A stretch of DNA of 63,981 nucleotides from Tissierella_B sp964485455 (lineage in GTDB: Bacteria > Bacillota > Clostridia > Tissierellales > Tissierellaceae): positions 1 to 63,981 of the forward strand of contig CAZAJU010000001.1 of NCBI GenBank assembly GCA_964485455.1. The letters run 5' to 3'. This document shows, piece after piece, positions 26,734 through 35,220 of this stretch; position 1 is the stretch's first letter; each line of letters opens with the position of its first letter. Both the position numbers and the translations under genes were made by a program. Below the pieces are notes generated by a model. The model saw nothing but the letters and a program-made list of their open reading frames with translations. It did no database searches and was not told the origin of the DNA.

Positions 26734-27330
26734 ATGGACATTCTTAAAATTATCACTCTTTCATATTTGATTGGTTGCTTTTCTGCTGCTTATTTAATAG
26801 GAAAAGTTTTTAAGAAGATAGATATCAGAGCATATGGCAGTGGCAATGCAGGTGCTACCAATGCTGTTAGAGTATTGGGTAAAAAAATGGGAGTAATAAC
26901 TTTTTTAATTGACTTTGTCAAAGGCATAATTGCAGTTTTTTTAGGTATTAAAATTGGCGGATACAATGGTGGTCTATTGGCAGCTGTTTTCGTAGTATTA
27001 GGTCATGACTATCCAGTATTTTTAGGTTTTAAAGGTGGAAAGGGTATAGCAACAACAATCGGTACAATTGCTGTAATAAATTTTCCAATTGGCATAATAT
27101 CTGTAATTGTTGGAATAGCCATAGCCCTTATTTCTAAATATGTTTCTTTAGGTTCAATAGTATTCGTAATTATGGTTCCATTAATGGGTCTTATATTCAA
27201 TTCTAATACCAGCAATAATTTTGTTATCTCTTATTCTATATTAGCTATTATAGGTATATATAGGCATAAGGAAAACCTTAAGAGACTACTAAATAAGACT
27301 GAAAATAAAATGGGAGGCGTTAAGAGTTGA
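26734..27330 (+). CDS. plsY: Glycerol-3-phosphate acyltransferase PlsY
   Basis: PlsY transfers acyl groups from acyl-phosphate to glycerol-3-phosphate in the membrane, starting phospholipid synthesis. The 198 residues have several helices and the family motifs SGNAGATNAVR and FKGGKGIATT. It overlaps gpsA by 4 bases; gpsA makes its glycerol-3-phosphate substrate, so the pair is metabolically linked. Confidence 0.96.
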   Translation: MDILKIITLSYLIGCFSAAYLIGKVFKKIDIRAYGSGNAGATNAVRVLGKKMGVITFLIDFVKGIIAVFLGIKIGGYNGGLLAAVFVVLGHDYPVFLGFKGGKGIATTIGTIAVINFPIGIISVIVGIAIALISKYVSLGSIVFVIMVPLMGLIFNSNTSNNFVISYSILAIIGIYRHKENLKRLLNKTENKMGGVKS

Positions 27331-28355
27331 AAGAAAGAATAGGGGTATTAGGAGGCGGAAGCTGGGGGACTGCACTATCCATACTATTAGCAAATAAGGG
27401 TTATGATTTGGATATATGGGTTAGAGATAAGAACCAGGCCGAAACAATGAACTCAACTAGGGTAAATAGCAAATATCTTCCTAATGGAATCCTACCTGAA
27501 AGTATAGAGGTAAGCTCTGATTTAGAGCGTACAATATATAATAAGGATTTTATTTTAATAAGTGTCCCAACCCATGGAGTGAGAGAGGCTTTAAATAATT
27601 CAAAGAAATTTATTAAAAAAGATCAGATTATTATTAACGTGGCAAAGGGAATTGAAAATGGTAGCTTGTTAAGGATTTCAGAAATAGTCAAGGAAATTCT
27701 TCCCCATAACGAATATGCAATGCTTTCAGGACCTTCTCATGCTGAAGAGGTAGCTATAAATCTTCCTACTACAGTAGTGTCTGCATCTACTTCTAAAAAA
27801 GTAGCTGAAAGTGTGCAGGATTTATTTATGACATCTAGTTTCAGAGTATATACAAATCCCGATATTGTTGGCGTAGAACTTGGAGGAGCTTTAAAAAATA
27901 TCATAGCTCTAGGTGCTGGAATCTCAGATGGTTTAGAATATGGAGATAATACAAAGGCTGCCCTAATGACTAGAGGTAATATTGAGATGGCTAGGCTTGG
28001 TGTAAAGCTAGGAGCAAATTCAAATACATTTGCTGGATTAACCGGCATAGGAGATTTGATCGTAACCTGTACAAGTATGCATAGTAGGAATAGACGATGT
28101 GGAATACTTCTAGGAAAAGGCTTGAGTCTTGAAGAGGCAGTAAAGGAAATAGGAATGGTTGTAGAAGGTGTTAAAACTACAAAGTCAGCCTATGAGTTAG
28201 CAGAAAAAAATGGAATTGAAATGCCTATAACTGAAGAAATATATAATGTACTCCATAATAATGCCAAGGTTTCTCATGCAGTACAGAGACTAATGGAAAG
28301 AGATAAAAAGCATGAGATGGAGGACGTAGCAAGAAACTATAACTACAACTGGTAA
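27327..28355 (+). CDS. gpsA: NAD(P)-dependent glycerol-3-phosphate dehydrogenase
   Basis: GpsA reduces dihydroxyacetone phosphate to sn-glycerol-3-phosphate. The 342 residues show the dinucleotide site GGGSWGTA, SGPSHAEEV and the catalytic GGALKNIIALGAGISDG. It starts with TTG, 8 bases after GGGAGG and overlapping the plsY stop, which suggests coupled translation. A strong terminator follows. Confidence 0.96.
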   Translation: MKERIGVLGGGSWGTALSILLANKGYDLDIWVRDKNQAETMNSTRVNSKYLPNGILPESIEVSSDLERTIYNKDFILISVPTHGVREALNNSKKFIKKDQIIINVAKGIENGSLLRISEIVKEILPHNEYAMLSGPSHAEEVAINLPTTVVSASTSKKVAESVQDLFMTSSFRVYTNPDIVGVELGGALKNIIALGAGISDGLEYGDNTKAALMTRGNIEMARLGVKLGANSNTFAGLTGIGDLIVTCTSMHSRNRRCGILLGKGLSLEEAVKEIGMVVEGVKTTKSAYELAEKNGIEMPITEEIYNVLHNNAKVSHAVQRLMERDKKHEMEDVARNYNYNW

Positions 28356-28379
28356 AAACCTGCTAATGCAGGTTTTTTT
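28354..28379 (+). terminator. Intrinsic terminator after gpsA
   Basis: A 10-bp stem (28354-28363 with 28368-28377, loop TAAT) ends in a run of T. It begins at the gpsA stop codon. Confidence 0.88.
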
Positions 28380-28398
28380 CTTTTCCTTTAAAATACAG

Positions 28399-28426
28399 TA
28401 ATATTTATTTGGTACAAACATATACA
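28399..28426 (+). promoter_or_regulatory. Candidate sigma-E promoter of spoIVA
   Basis: TAATATT (28399-28405) fits the sigma-E -35 consensus, and CATATACA (28419-28426) fits 6 of 8 bases of the -10, with a 13-base spacer. It lies about 60 bases before spoIVA, which is a sigma-E gene in Bacillus and Clostridium. Confidence 0.5.
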
Positions 28427-28488
28427 TATAACAGATGATGATTTGGAAATTATATCATTGTTCTATATTGTATTGAGGGGGGAAGAAA

Positions 28489-29967
28489 GTGGAAGCTTTC
28501 GATATATACAGGGATATAAGTGAAAGAACCGATGGCGATATTTATGCCGGAATAGTAGGTCCTGTTAGAACAGGTAAATCTACTTTTATAAAAAGGTTTA
28601 TGGAGCTTTTAGTTCTACCTAATATGGAAAATAGTCATAAAAGGGAAAGAACAAAGGACGAGTTACCTTTAAGTGGTTCTGGAAAGACGATAATGACTAC
28701 TGAACCTAAATTTGTACCAAATGAAGCTGTTGAATTGGCACTTAAGGACAGCCTAAGGCTTAAAGTAAGGATGGTAGATTGTGTAGGATATCTAGTAAAG
28801 GGAGCCCTAGGTCATGAAGAGAATCAGATGCCAAGGATGGTCACCACCCCATGGGATGATAAGGCAATTCCATTTGAGGAAGCAGCAGAAATCGGAACCA
28901 AGAAGGTAATTAGAGATCATTCTACCATTGGATTTGTAATTACCACTGATGGCTCAATCACAGATATTGACAGAGCTAATTATATTAAAGCCGAAGAAAG
29001 AGTTATAAACGAACTTAAGGAAATTGAAAAGCCATTTGTAATTATTCTAAATTCCAAGCATCCAAATTTAGATAGTACTATAGCTTTAAAAGATAGCCTA
29101 GAGACTAAATATGGGGTTTCAGTAGTTGCAATGGATTGTCTTAATATGGATGCCTATGACGTGGAAAGGGTATTTGAAAAGCTATTATATGAATTTCCTG
29201 TAAAGGAAGTTAATATAAATCTTCCAGGCTGGATAGATGGCCTTCCTAGGAATCATTGGATTAGATCCTCTATTATGAATTCTCTTAAAGCTTCTATAAT
29301 GGATATGGAGAAGCTTAATCAAGTTCATGATAGCTTGATACCACTAATGGACGTAGATATAATAAAGGAAGTAAACTTAAGAGAAATAAAGCTTGGTGAG
29401 GGAGTAGTAAATGCAGATGTAGTCCTTGAGGAGGGTCTATTTTATAGGATATTAAATGAAATAACAGGATATAAGATAGAAGGAGACCACCAGATACTTA
29501 ATTTAGTTGGGAAATTGTCAGAAACTAAAAAGAAATATGATAAGATCGAAAAAGCATTAGATGAGGCAAGGGAGATAGGATATGGCTTAGTAAGCCCTAC
29601 TCAAGATGAATTGGAGCTAGAGGAACCTGAGATATTTAGACAGGGTAATAGATTTGGAGTAAAGCTAAAAGCTACAGCTCCTTCACTTCATGTTTTAAGG
29701 GCAAATATTACAACAGAAATATCACCTTTAATTGGAAGTGAAAAGCAGTCAGAGGATATGTTGGAGTATTTTATGTCTGAATTTGAGAATGAGCCATCTA
29801 AAATTTGGCAATCCAATCTATTTGGTAAATCCTTATATGACCTTGTCAACGAGCAGTTAAACAGCAAGATAACTACCATGCCTGAAGATGCTAGACAGAA
29901 GCTTAGAAGGGCATTAGAGAGGATATTAAACGATGGAAGCGGCGGGTTTATTTGTATTATAATCTAA
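28489..29967 (+). CDS. spoIVA: Stage IV sporulation protein A, spore coat scaffold ATPase
   Basis: SpoIVA polymerises on the outer forespore membrane using ATP and anchors the coat. The 492 residues include Walker A GPVRTGKST near 24, the sequence MVDCVGYLVKGALGHEE and the C-terminal GGSGGFICIII-like end that binds SpoVM-coated membrane in Bacillus. It starts with GTG after a GGGGGAAG site. It is monocistronic between two terminators and marks the host as a spore-former. Confidence 0.97.
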   Translation: MEAFDIYRDISERTDGDIYAGIVGPVRTGKSTFIKRFMELLVLPNMENSHKRERTKDELPLSGSGKTIMTTEPKFVPNEAVELALKDSLRLKVRMVDCVGYLVKGALGHEENQMPRMVTTPWDDKAIPFEEAAEIGTKKVIRDHSTIGFVITTDGSITDIDRANYIKAEERVINELKEIEKPFVIILNSKHPNLDSTIALKDSLETKYGVSVVAMDCLNMDAYDVERVFEKLLYEFPVKEVNINLPGWIDGLPRNHWIRSSIMNSLKASIMDMEKLNQVHDSLIPLMDVDIIKEVNLREIKLGEGVVNADVVLEEGLFYRILNEITGYKIEGDHQILNLVGKLSETKKKYDKIEKALDEAREIGYGLVSPTQDELELEEPEIFRQGNRFGVKLKATAPSLHVLRANITTEISPLIGSEKQSEDMLEYFMSEFENEPSKIWQSNLFGKSLYDLVNEQLNSKITTMPEDARQKLRRALERILNDGSGGFICIII

Positions 29968-29989
29968 TTTAATAAAAGAATCTCTTAGT

Positions 29990-30029
29990 AAAAGTGGAAT
30001 TCAAGATTAAATTTTGAATTCCACTTTTT
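29990..30029 (+). terminator. Intrinsic terminator after spoIVA
   Basis: A perfect 15-bp stem (29990-30004 with 30014-30028) with a short T run. The strong stem and flanking A run could also work on the - strand. Confidence 0.85.
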
Positions 30030-30062
30030 GATTCTTAAATTGTTTTATTTGTAATTAAATTG

Positions 30063-30071
30063 TGATATACT
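30063..30071 (+). promoter_or_regulatory. Extended -10 promoter of the division cluster
   Basis: TGATATACT fits TG-n-TATACT, 43 bases before the gene at 30114. Confidence 0.5.
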
Positions 30072-30113
30072 ATTTTTTAGTATAACGAGGTAATAAAAAG
30101 GAGGTAAATAAGG

Positions 30114-30485
30114 ATGTTATTTATCAAATATATTTTGATAATGCTGCTTTTTACCAGTGTTTTGGGGTACGTGCTAGTAGTGCTAAAGGAGAAGTTCTAT
30201 CTTAAAAATAATATAATTTTAATAGAGAATAAACATGTTACAGAAGAACATTTAAATGACACAGATATGAAGGAATTTTTCCTAGATGGCACTATGCTAA
30301 AAGCAGGTGATGAAATTAGAGTACTAACTAGTAGAAATGAAAAGATTATAGGAACTTTAATAGGAGCAATAAAAAAGGAAAAATCTATATTATTGGTTAC
30401 ACACAAGAATAAGATAGTTAAGTTTAAAATTGATAATATACAACAGTTTAAGATATTGAGCAAATACGGAAAGTTTTTTTGCTAA
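30114..30485 (+). CDS. Hypothetical membrane-anchored small protein
   Basis: I do not recognise this 123-residue protein. It has one N-terminal membrane helix (about 4-24) followed by a beta-rich domain (about 63-118) whose pattern GDEIRVLTSRNEKIIGTLIG and later short strands recalls an Sm-like or SH3-like small barrel. It starts a run with the HlyD-like gene and yggS-sepF-ylmGH-divIVA, with a 10-base gap to the next. It has an AAGGAGG site. A function at the membrane in envelope or division work is only inferred from location. Confidence 0.75.
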   Translation: MLFIKYILIMLLFTSVLGYVLVVLKEKFYLKNNIILIENKHVTEEHLNDTDMKEFFLDGTMLKAGDEIRVLTSRNEKIIGTLIGAIKKEKSILLVTHKNKIVKFKIDNIQQFKILSKYGKFFC

Positions 30486-30495
30486 GGGTGATTAG

Positions 30496-31749
30496 ATGTC
30501 CCAAGATAAGTTAAGAAACAAGACTTTAAAAAAAAAGAGAAAATTTTTTGCAATAATACTTGCCTTGTCACTATACTTTTTAATGAGCTTTATGTCCACA
30601 ATATTTGGTATAGGTCATAAAACAATTCTTCCAGAGACTGGAATTCTTTATGATAAAACAGTGGGTGAAGCCTTTGTAATCAAGGATGAAAGTTTATATA
30701 CTGCTGAAGGTAAAGGAATGCTTAATCTATTGGTTAAAGAAGGAGATAGGGTTGGTGTAGGAGTTGAAATTGCTAGTATCAGCATAGTAAAGGATGATTC
30801 CAAATTACAAGAGGATCTGATAGAGGTAGAACAGCAGATAGCTATGCTATCCAAGAAGAACACGAATCCAAATTCTGATACTATAGATGGTATGACAAAT
30901 AACCTAATTGACAGAATACAGCAGGATGTTAGTTCAGAAGAATTTACTGATATTCATGGTGCAAAAGAAGAGCTTTCAGCTTTAGATAATTATTCAAATA
31001 AAGAATCATTGTTAAGCAAGAGTATAGATAGTCTTAATGCTCAAAAGGAATCCATTTTAAATCAAATCAACAATGGGTCTTTAAAATATTATTCGAAATC
31101 ATCAGGTATCGTATCCTATGAAATAGATGGCTATGAGAACTTATTATTACCAAAGGATTTTGAGACATATACCTATGACAACATTCAACTAAAGGACATT
31201 AAGAAAAGTGAAATCAAAGATAACATAGACATAGGGGAGCCAATATTTAAAATTATAGATAATTTTGAATGGTATATGGCTATTAAAATAGAAGATAAGA
31301 AGGATATACAAAGATATCATATTGGACAGGCCATGAAAATAAAGCTTGAAGACGAGCATGAGCTCATTGGAAAAATTAAGATGATTAATTATTCTGGTCC
31401 AAACGCTGTTGTGATTCTAAAATTTAATACTTATCTTCATAGTAATTATAATTTACGCCACGCACAAGTTGAGCTAATTCACTCTAAGAAGGAAGGCTTT
31501 AAGATTCCTAAAAGGGTTATAATTGAAGTGGATGGTAATAAAGGAGTATATATCAAAGAGATTAATGGAATAGTAAAGTTTAGACCTATTAAAGTATTTG
31601 GTGAAGAAGGAGACTTTTCCTTTATAGATAAAGGCGACAGCAATGGTTTTATAGAGTTAGTAAAAGATGAGAAAATAAAAACGGTTACATTATTTGATGA
31701 AATATTTACTGACCCTTCGAATGTAGTTGAAGGAGAGATATTGAAGTAA
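30496..31749 (+). CDS. HlyD/membrane-fusion-like protein
   Basis: This 417-residue protein has one N-terminal membrane helix (about 16-37) and an outside region with a biotinyl-lipoyl-like half (about 70-95), a coiled-coil segment (about 95-185) and beta-barrel parts, the layout of HlyD-family adaptors. No ABC transporter or outer partner is encoded nearby. In clostridia such proteins commonly precede yggS and sepF, so a role in the cell envelope during division is possible but unproven. The spacing suggests the same transcript as the small gene upstream. Confidence 0.8.
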   Translation: MSQDKLRNKTLKKKRKFFAIILALSLYFLMSFMSTIFGIGHKTILPETGILYDKTVGEAFVIKDESLYTAEGKGMLNLLVKEGDRVGVGVEIASISIVKDDSKLQEDLIEVEQQIAMLSKKNTNPNSDTIDGMTNNLIDRIQQDVSSEEFTDIHGAKEELSALDNYSNKESLLSKSIDSLNAQKESILNQINNGSLKYYSKSSGIVSYEIDGYENLLLPKDFETYTYDNIQLKDIKKSEIKDNIDIGEPIFKIIDNFEWYMAIKIEDKKDIQRYHIGQAMKIKLEDEHELIGKIKMINYSGPNAVVILKFNTYLHSNYNLRHAQVELIHSKKEGFKIPKRVIIEVDGNKGVYIKEINGIVKFRPIKVFGEEGDFSFIDKGDSNGFIELVKDEKIKTVTLFDEIFTDPSNVVEGEILK

Positions 31750-31753
31750 AGGA

Positions 31754-32446
31754 GTGTCTAAAATTAGCATACTGGAGAATTTAGATTCTGTTAAAGATAA
31801 TATAGAAAAAGCTTTGCTTAAATCAGGCAGAAAGGATAAAGTCCAATTAATTGCAATAACCAAAACCGTAGATGTGGAAAGTATAAAAGAAGCTATAAAT
31901 CATGGCGTCACTGATATTGGGGAAAGTAAGGTTCAGGAATTAGAAGTTAAGATGCCTTTACTGGGTGATAAAATAAATTATCATATGATAGGGCATCTGC
32001 AAACAAATAAGGTAAAATATATAGTAGATAAAGTAAAGTTAATACATTCTTTAGACCGAATTTCACTTGCTAAGGAATTGGATAAAAGGGCTGGTCAAAA
32101 AAAATGTATTTCTGAAGTTCTACTTGAAGTAAACGTTGCAGCAGAGGAAAGCAAATCAGGGCTTAAGGTTTTGGAGGTCTTACCCTTTATAGAGGAGATT
32201 CTTGAATTACAGAACATTAAGGTTAGAGGGCTGATGACTATCGCTCCTAATACAACTGATGAAGCTTTACTTAGGAATGTTTTTAGAACTCTTTATAGCC
32301 TTAAGGAGGATATAGCAAGGAGAAACTATAGTAATATTTCCATGGATTATCTATCTATGGGAATGACTAATGATTATACAATTGCTATAGAAGAGGGTTC
32401 TAATATGGTAAGAGTGGGAACTGGAATATTTGGAAAAAGAAAATAG
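31754..32446 (+). CDS. PLP homeostasis protein YggS/YlmE family
   Basis: A 230-residue PLP-binding protein of the alanine-racemase-like fold, believed to balance pyridoxal phosphate. Visible are the PLP Lys in LIAITKTVD, HMIGHLQTNK, and SMGMTNDY near the end. The start is unclear: the GTG at 31754 lies inside the AAAGGAG site (31748-31754), while an ATT at 31763 has 8-base spacing and would give MSILENL, the usual family N-terminus. Frame and function are safe; start is open. Confidence 0.94.
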   Translation: MSKISILENLDSVKDNIEKALLKSGRKDKVQLIAITKTVDVESIKEAINHGVTDIGESKVQELEVKMPLLGDKINYHMIGHLQTNKVKYIVDKVKLIHSLDRISLAKELDKRAGQKKCISEVLLEVNVAAEESKSGLKVLEVLPFIEEILELQNIKVRGLMTIAPNTTDEALLRNVFRTLYSLKEDIARRNYSNISMDYLSMGMTNDYTIAIEEGSNMVRVGTGIFGKRK

Positions 32447-32457
32447 GGGGCATTCAA

Positions 32458-32886
32458 ATGAGCAAGTTTGTGGACAAGTTTAAATATTTTATAGGTATTG
32501 ATGATTATGAGGAAGAAGAGTATGTAGAAGAAGTTGATGATGGTTTAGAGGAGCCTGCAACTACAAAGACAAAGAAATTTAATAATAAAGTGGTAAATAT
32601 ACATACTAATATCAACATGAAAATAGCAGTTCATGAGCCACTTAATTATGATGATGGTCCTGCTATTATAGACGATATCAAAGTTAGAAAAGCAGTAGTG
32701 CTTAACTTTGAGCAACTAGATGCAACACTTAAGAGACAGATTTTCGATTTCGTAAGTGGTGGTCTCTATGCATTGGATGCAAAAATTCAAAAGGTGAATA
32801 AAGATATCTTTATTCTTGCACCAAGTAATGTGGAGATAGACGGTCTGAAGGATGAATTAAAAAATAGGGGGATATTCCCTTGGTAA
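32458..32886 (+). CDS. sepF: Cell division protein SepF
   Basis: SepF anchors FtsZ filaments to the membrane in Gram-positives. The 142 residues show an N-terminal amphipathic segment (MSKFVDKFKYFIGI), an acidic linker and the conserved C-terminal domain (about 60-140) with RKAVVLNFEQLD and DFVSGGLYALDA. It is in the typical yggS-sepF-ylmG-ylmH-divIVA order. Confidence 0.96.
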   Translation: MSKFVDKFKYFIGIDDYEEEEYVEEVDDGLEEPATTKTKKFNNKVVNIHTNINMKIAVHEPLNYDDGPAIIDDIKVRKAVVLNFEQLDATLKRQIFDFVSGGLYALDAKIQKVNKDIFILAPSNVEIDGLKDELKNRGIFPW

Positions 32887-32901
32887 AATCAAGGAGTAAA
32901 G

Positions 32902-33168
32902 ATGAATTTATTAATAACTTCAATAGAGTATTTATTTAATTTTTTGGAAATTTTAATATTCATTAGAGTTTTCATGAGTATTTTTAGAGTATCATTCCAA
33001 AATCCTGTGGGAAGAATTATATATGAGTTGACAGAACCCATACTATCCCCTGCTGCAACTATACTTCATAAGTTGGGTCTTGATAGGGGAATGATAGATT
33101 TTTCTCCATGGGTAGGAATTATCTTATTAAGGTTAGTTTACTCTATAATCCTAAGGATACTCTTGTAA
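32902..33168 (+). CDS. YggT/YlmG family membrane protein
   Basis: An 88-residue protein with two hydrophobic helices (about 6-27 and 67-86) flanking FRVSFQNPVGRIIYELTEPIL, the YggT family core. It is linked with septum formation in Gram-positives and osmotic tolerance in others. The stop codon TAA overlaps the start of ylmH (TAATG). Confidence 0.9.
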   Translation: MNLLITSIEYLFNFLEILIFIRVFMSIFRVSFQNPVGRIIYELTEPILSPAATILHKLGLDRGMIDFSPWVGIILLRLVYSIILRILL

Positions 33169-33953
33169 TGAGAATAGATAGGAATAAGTATATATCCCAT
33201 ATAAGGGATATAGATAAACAAAATCTAATGAAGAAAGTAATAGATAAAATAGAAAGGGTATTGAATACTCATACTAGTGAAATTACAGACTTTTTAGATC
33301 CCTATGAAAGAAATCTTGCTAAAGCTATTTTAAATAGTTTCGATGATTTAAAATATGTTGAAGATGGAGGGCTTGAAGTGGCTGAAAGAAAAATCATCCA
33401 AATCTTTCCCTCCTACTTAGATGTAGATGAGCTAGATAAGAGGCTAATTTATCTTAGGGCAACTGGTGATTTTGGGAGCCTTTCTCATAAGGATTTTTTA
33501 GGTGGACTACTAGGAATTGGCATAAAAAGGGAGAAAACTGGAGATATCTTTGTTCATGAGAATTTCGCTGACTTTGTTTTGATGGATGATATTGGAGGAT
33601 ATGTATTATTAAATCTTCAGAAAATTGGAAATCAAAATATTCAAATATCTGAGGTTCAGAAGGAAGAGTTATCCCAACCAAATAATATGTTTAAGGAAAT
33701 ATCAGGATTTGTATCATCATTAAGATTAGATGTTTTAATGAATACAGTCTATAAAATTTCTCGTAGTGATGCTTTAAATATTATAAAATCTGGTAATGTC
33801 AAAGTAAATTGGGAACCCGTAGATAAGCCTTCTTTATTGCTGGTACAAGGAGATGTAATTTCCGCTAAAGGTTATGGAAGGGCAATACTACATTCCATAG
33901 ATGGGGTAAGCAAAAAGGGAAGGACACATGTTAATGTAAGAATACCTATATGA
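33168..33953 (+). CDS. YlmH S4-domain RNA-binding protein
   Basis: A 261-residue protein with an N-terminal region of about 75 residues, a middle domain, and a C-terminal S4 RNA-binding domain (about 180-240, RLDVLMNTVYKISRSDALNIIKSGNVKVN). YlmH binds stalled 50S subunits with nascent tRNA in ribosome rescue in Bacillus. A longer open reading begins at 33108 within ylmG; the ATG at 33168 overlaps the ylmG stop and is the sensible start. rqcH, a functional partner in this pathway, lies nearby at 37143. Confidence 0.92.
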   Translation: MRIDRNKYISHIRDIDKQNLMKKVIDKIERVLNTHTSEITDFLDPYERNLAKAILNSFDDLKYVEDGGLEVAERKIIQIFPSYLDVDELDKRLIYLRATGDFGSLSHKDFLGGLLGIGIKREKTGDIFVHENFADFVLMDDIGGYVLLNLQKIGNQNIQISEVQKEELSQPNNMFKEISGFVSSLRLDVLMNTVYKISRSDALNIIKSGNVKVNWEPVDKPSLLLVQGDVISAKGYGRAILHSIDGVSKKGRTHVNVRIPI

Positions 33954-33966
33954 TTGGAGTGTTTAT

Positions 33967-34485
33967 ATGATAACGCCATTAGATATTCAAAATAAAAATT
34001 TCAAAAGAGGTTTTAGAGGATATAATGCAAAGGCTGTTGATATTTTTCTAGATGAAGTAACTGTAGACTATGAAAAGATTTATAAGGAAAATATTGAACT
34101 TAAGGATAAGATTAAACTGCTAACTGATCAGATTAGACACTTCAATACCATGGAAGAGACCTTGAAAAAAACCTTGATAATGGCTCAAACTACTGCTGAT
34201 GAAACTACAGCGGCAGCTAGACTAAAGGCAGAAAATATTATAAGTGATGCAGAGCTTGATGGTAAGAAGTTGATTCAAAAGGCTTATGAAGATGTTAAGG
34301 ATATAAAGGCTGAGTATGAATATTTAAAGAAGGAAATCTTTATATTTAAGACTAGATATGAAAACTTCATGCAAGCTCAATTACTATCTGTTAATGATTT
34401 TTATAACAATTTAGAAAAAGATGATTATACTTTATCATCAGATAAAGATATTTCTGAAGAGATAATTAAGGAAGAACTTGTATAG
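33967..34485 (+). CDS. divIVA: DivIVA/GpsB-type cell-pole and division protein
   Basis: DivIVA senses negative membrane curvature and recruits partners to poles and septa. The 172 residues open with MITPLDIQNKNFKRGFRGYN, the lipid-binding N-terminal domain, and continue as long coiled coil (about 25-145) with Ala-rich heptads. It ends the core division cluster and precedes the yteA-like gene. Confidence 0.94.
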   Translation: MITPLDIQNKNFKRGFRGYNAKAVDIFLDEVTVDYEKIYKENIELKDKIKLLTDQIRHFNTMEETLKKTLIMAQTTADETTAAARLKAENIISDAELDGKKLIQKAYEDVKDIKAEYEYLKKEIFIFKTRYENFMQAQLLSVNDFYNNLEKDDYTLSSDKDISEEIIKEELV

Positions 34486-34536
34486 AAATATTTTTTAATC
34501 CATGGGAATACTATATGTAAAAACAAGGAGGATACC

Positions 34537-35142
34537 ATGGATATAGAAAAGTTAGAACATTTAAGAAGCAAATTGTTTGCTGAAAAGATGAAGACTATAA
34601 AGATTCTAAATAACATGAATAATATGGAAGAATATTCAAATATGGATAATTACTACAATGAATTATCCCAATATGATAATCATCCAGCTGATATTGGAAC
34701 AGAAACTTTTTTAAGAGAACAGGATGAAGGATTTAAGAATCAACTAAGAGAGTTACTATTTGAAATTGATGAATCTTTTGAGGATATGAAATATGGGAAA
34801 TACGGTATTTGTAGTGTATGTGAGATGGAAATTCCCACTGCTCGCTTGGAGATTATGCCTTATGCTAAAACCTGTAGTAAATGCTCAGAAACAATTAATT
34901 CAGGAGAGAAGTTATATGAATCATTAGATGATGAATATATTACAAAATATAGCAATTATTCCGAAGAAACAGGATATGATAGAGAAGATGCATTTCAGGA
35001 TTTTCTCGAGGTAGATATAGTTTCTGGAGACCCTTCCTTTTCAACAGGGGATTATATAGGTATAGCTAACAAAGAAGATAAAGATGATATTAATGATATT
35101 GAAAATATTTCTCAAGAATATTATGATAGTACGATTAAATAG
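34537..35142 (+). CDS. TraR/DksA-type zinc-finger protein (YteA-like)
   Basis: A 201-residue protein with an N-terminal coiled coil (about 1-85) and a C4 zinc finger (C92, C95, C113, C116) like DksA, followed by an acidic C-terminal tail. YteA-family proteins are Firmicute sporulation-linked proteins of unclear role; whether they bind RNA polymerase like DksA is unproven. Good AAGGAGG site. A terminator-like hairpin follows its stop codon. Confidence 0.88.
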   Translation: MDIEKLEHLRSKLFAEKMKTIKILNNMNNMEEYSNMDNYYNELSQYDNHPADIGTETFLREQDEGFKNQLRELLFEIDESFEDMKYGKYGICSVCEMEIPTARLEIMPYAKTCSKCSETINSGEKLYESLDDEYITKYSNYSEETGYDREDAFQDFLEVDIVSGDPSFSTGDYIGIANKEDKDDINDIENISQEYYDSTIK

Positions 35143-35169
35143 CTTCTCTGTCCTTTCAGAGAAGTTTTT
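35143..35169 (+). terminator. Intrinsic terminator/attenuator before lspA
   Basis: A perfect 8-bp stem (35143-35150 with 35157-35164, loop TCCTTT) ends in a run of five T. It lies directly after the yteA-like stop codon. Confidence 0.75.
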
Positions 35170-35170
35170 A

Positions 35171-35200
35171 ATTACGAATAACGAGGAGAATTCTCGTAAT
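35171..35200 (+). repeat. Nested inverted repeat before lspA
   Basis: ATTACGA (35171-35177) pairs with TCGTAAT (35194-35200), and inside lies the perfect palindrome GAGAATTCTC (35186-35195) that can pair in another way. It may be an RNA switch, an operator, or chance. Confidence 0.35.
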
Positions 35201-35220
35201 AAATTTTAGGGGGAAACTAG

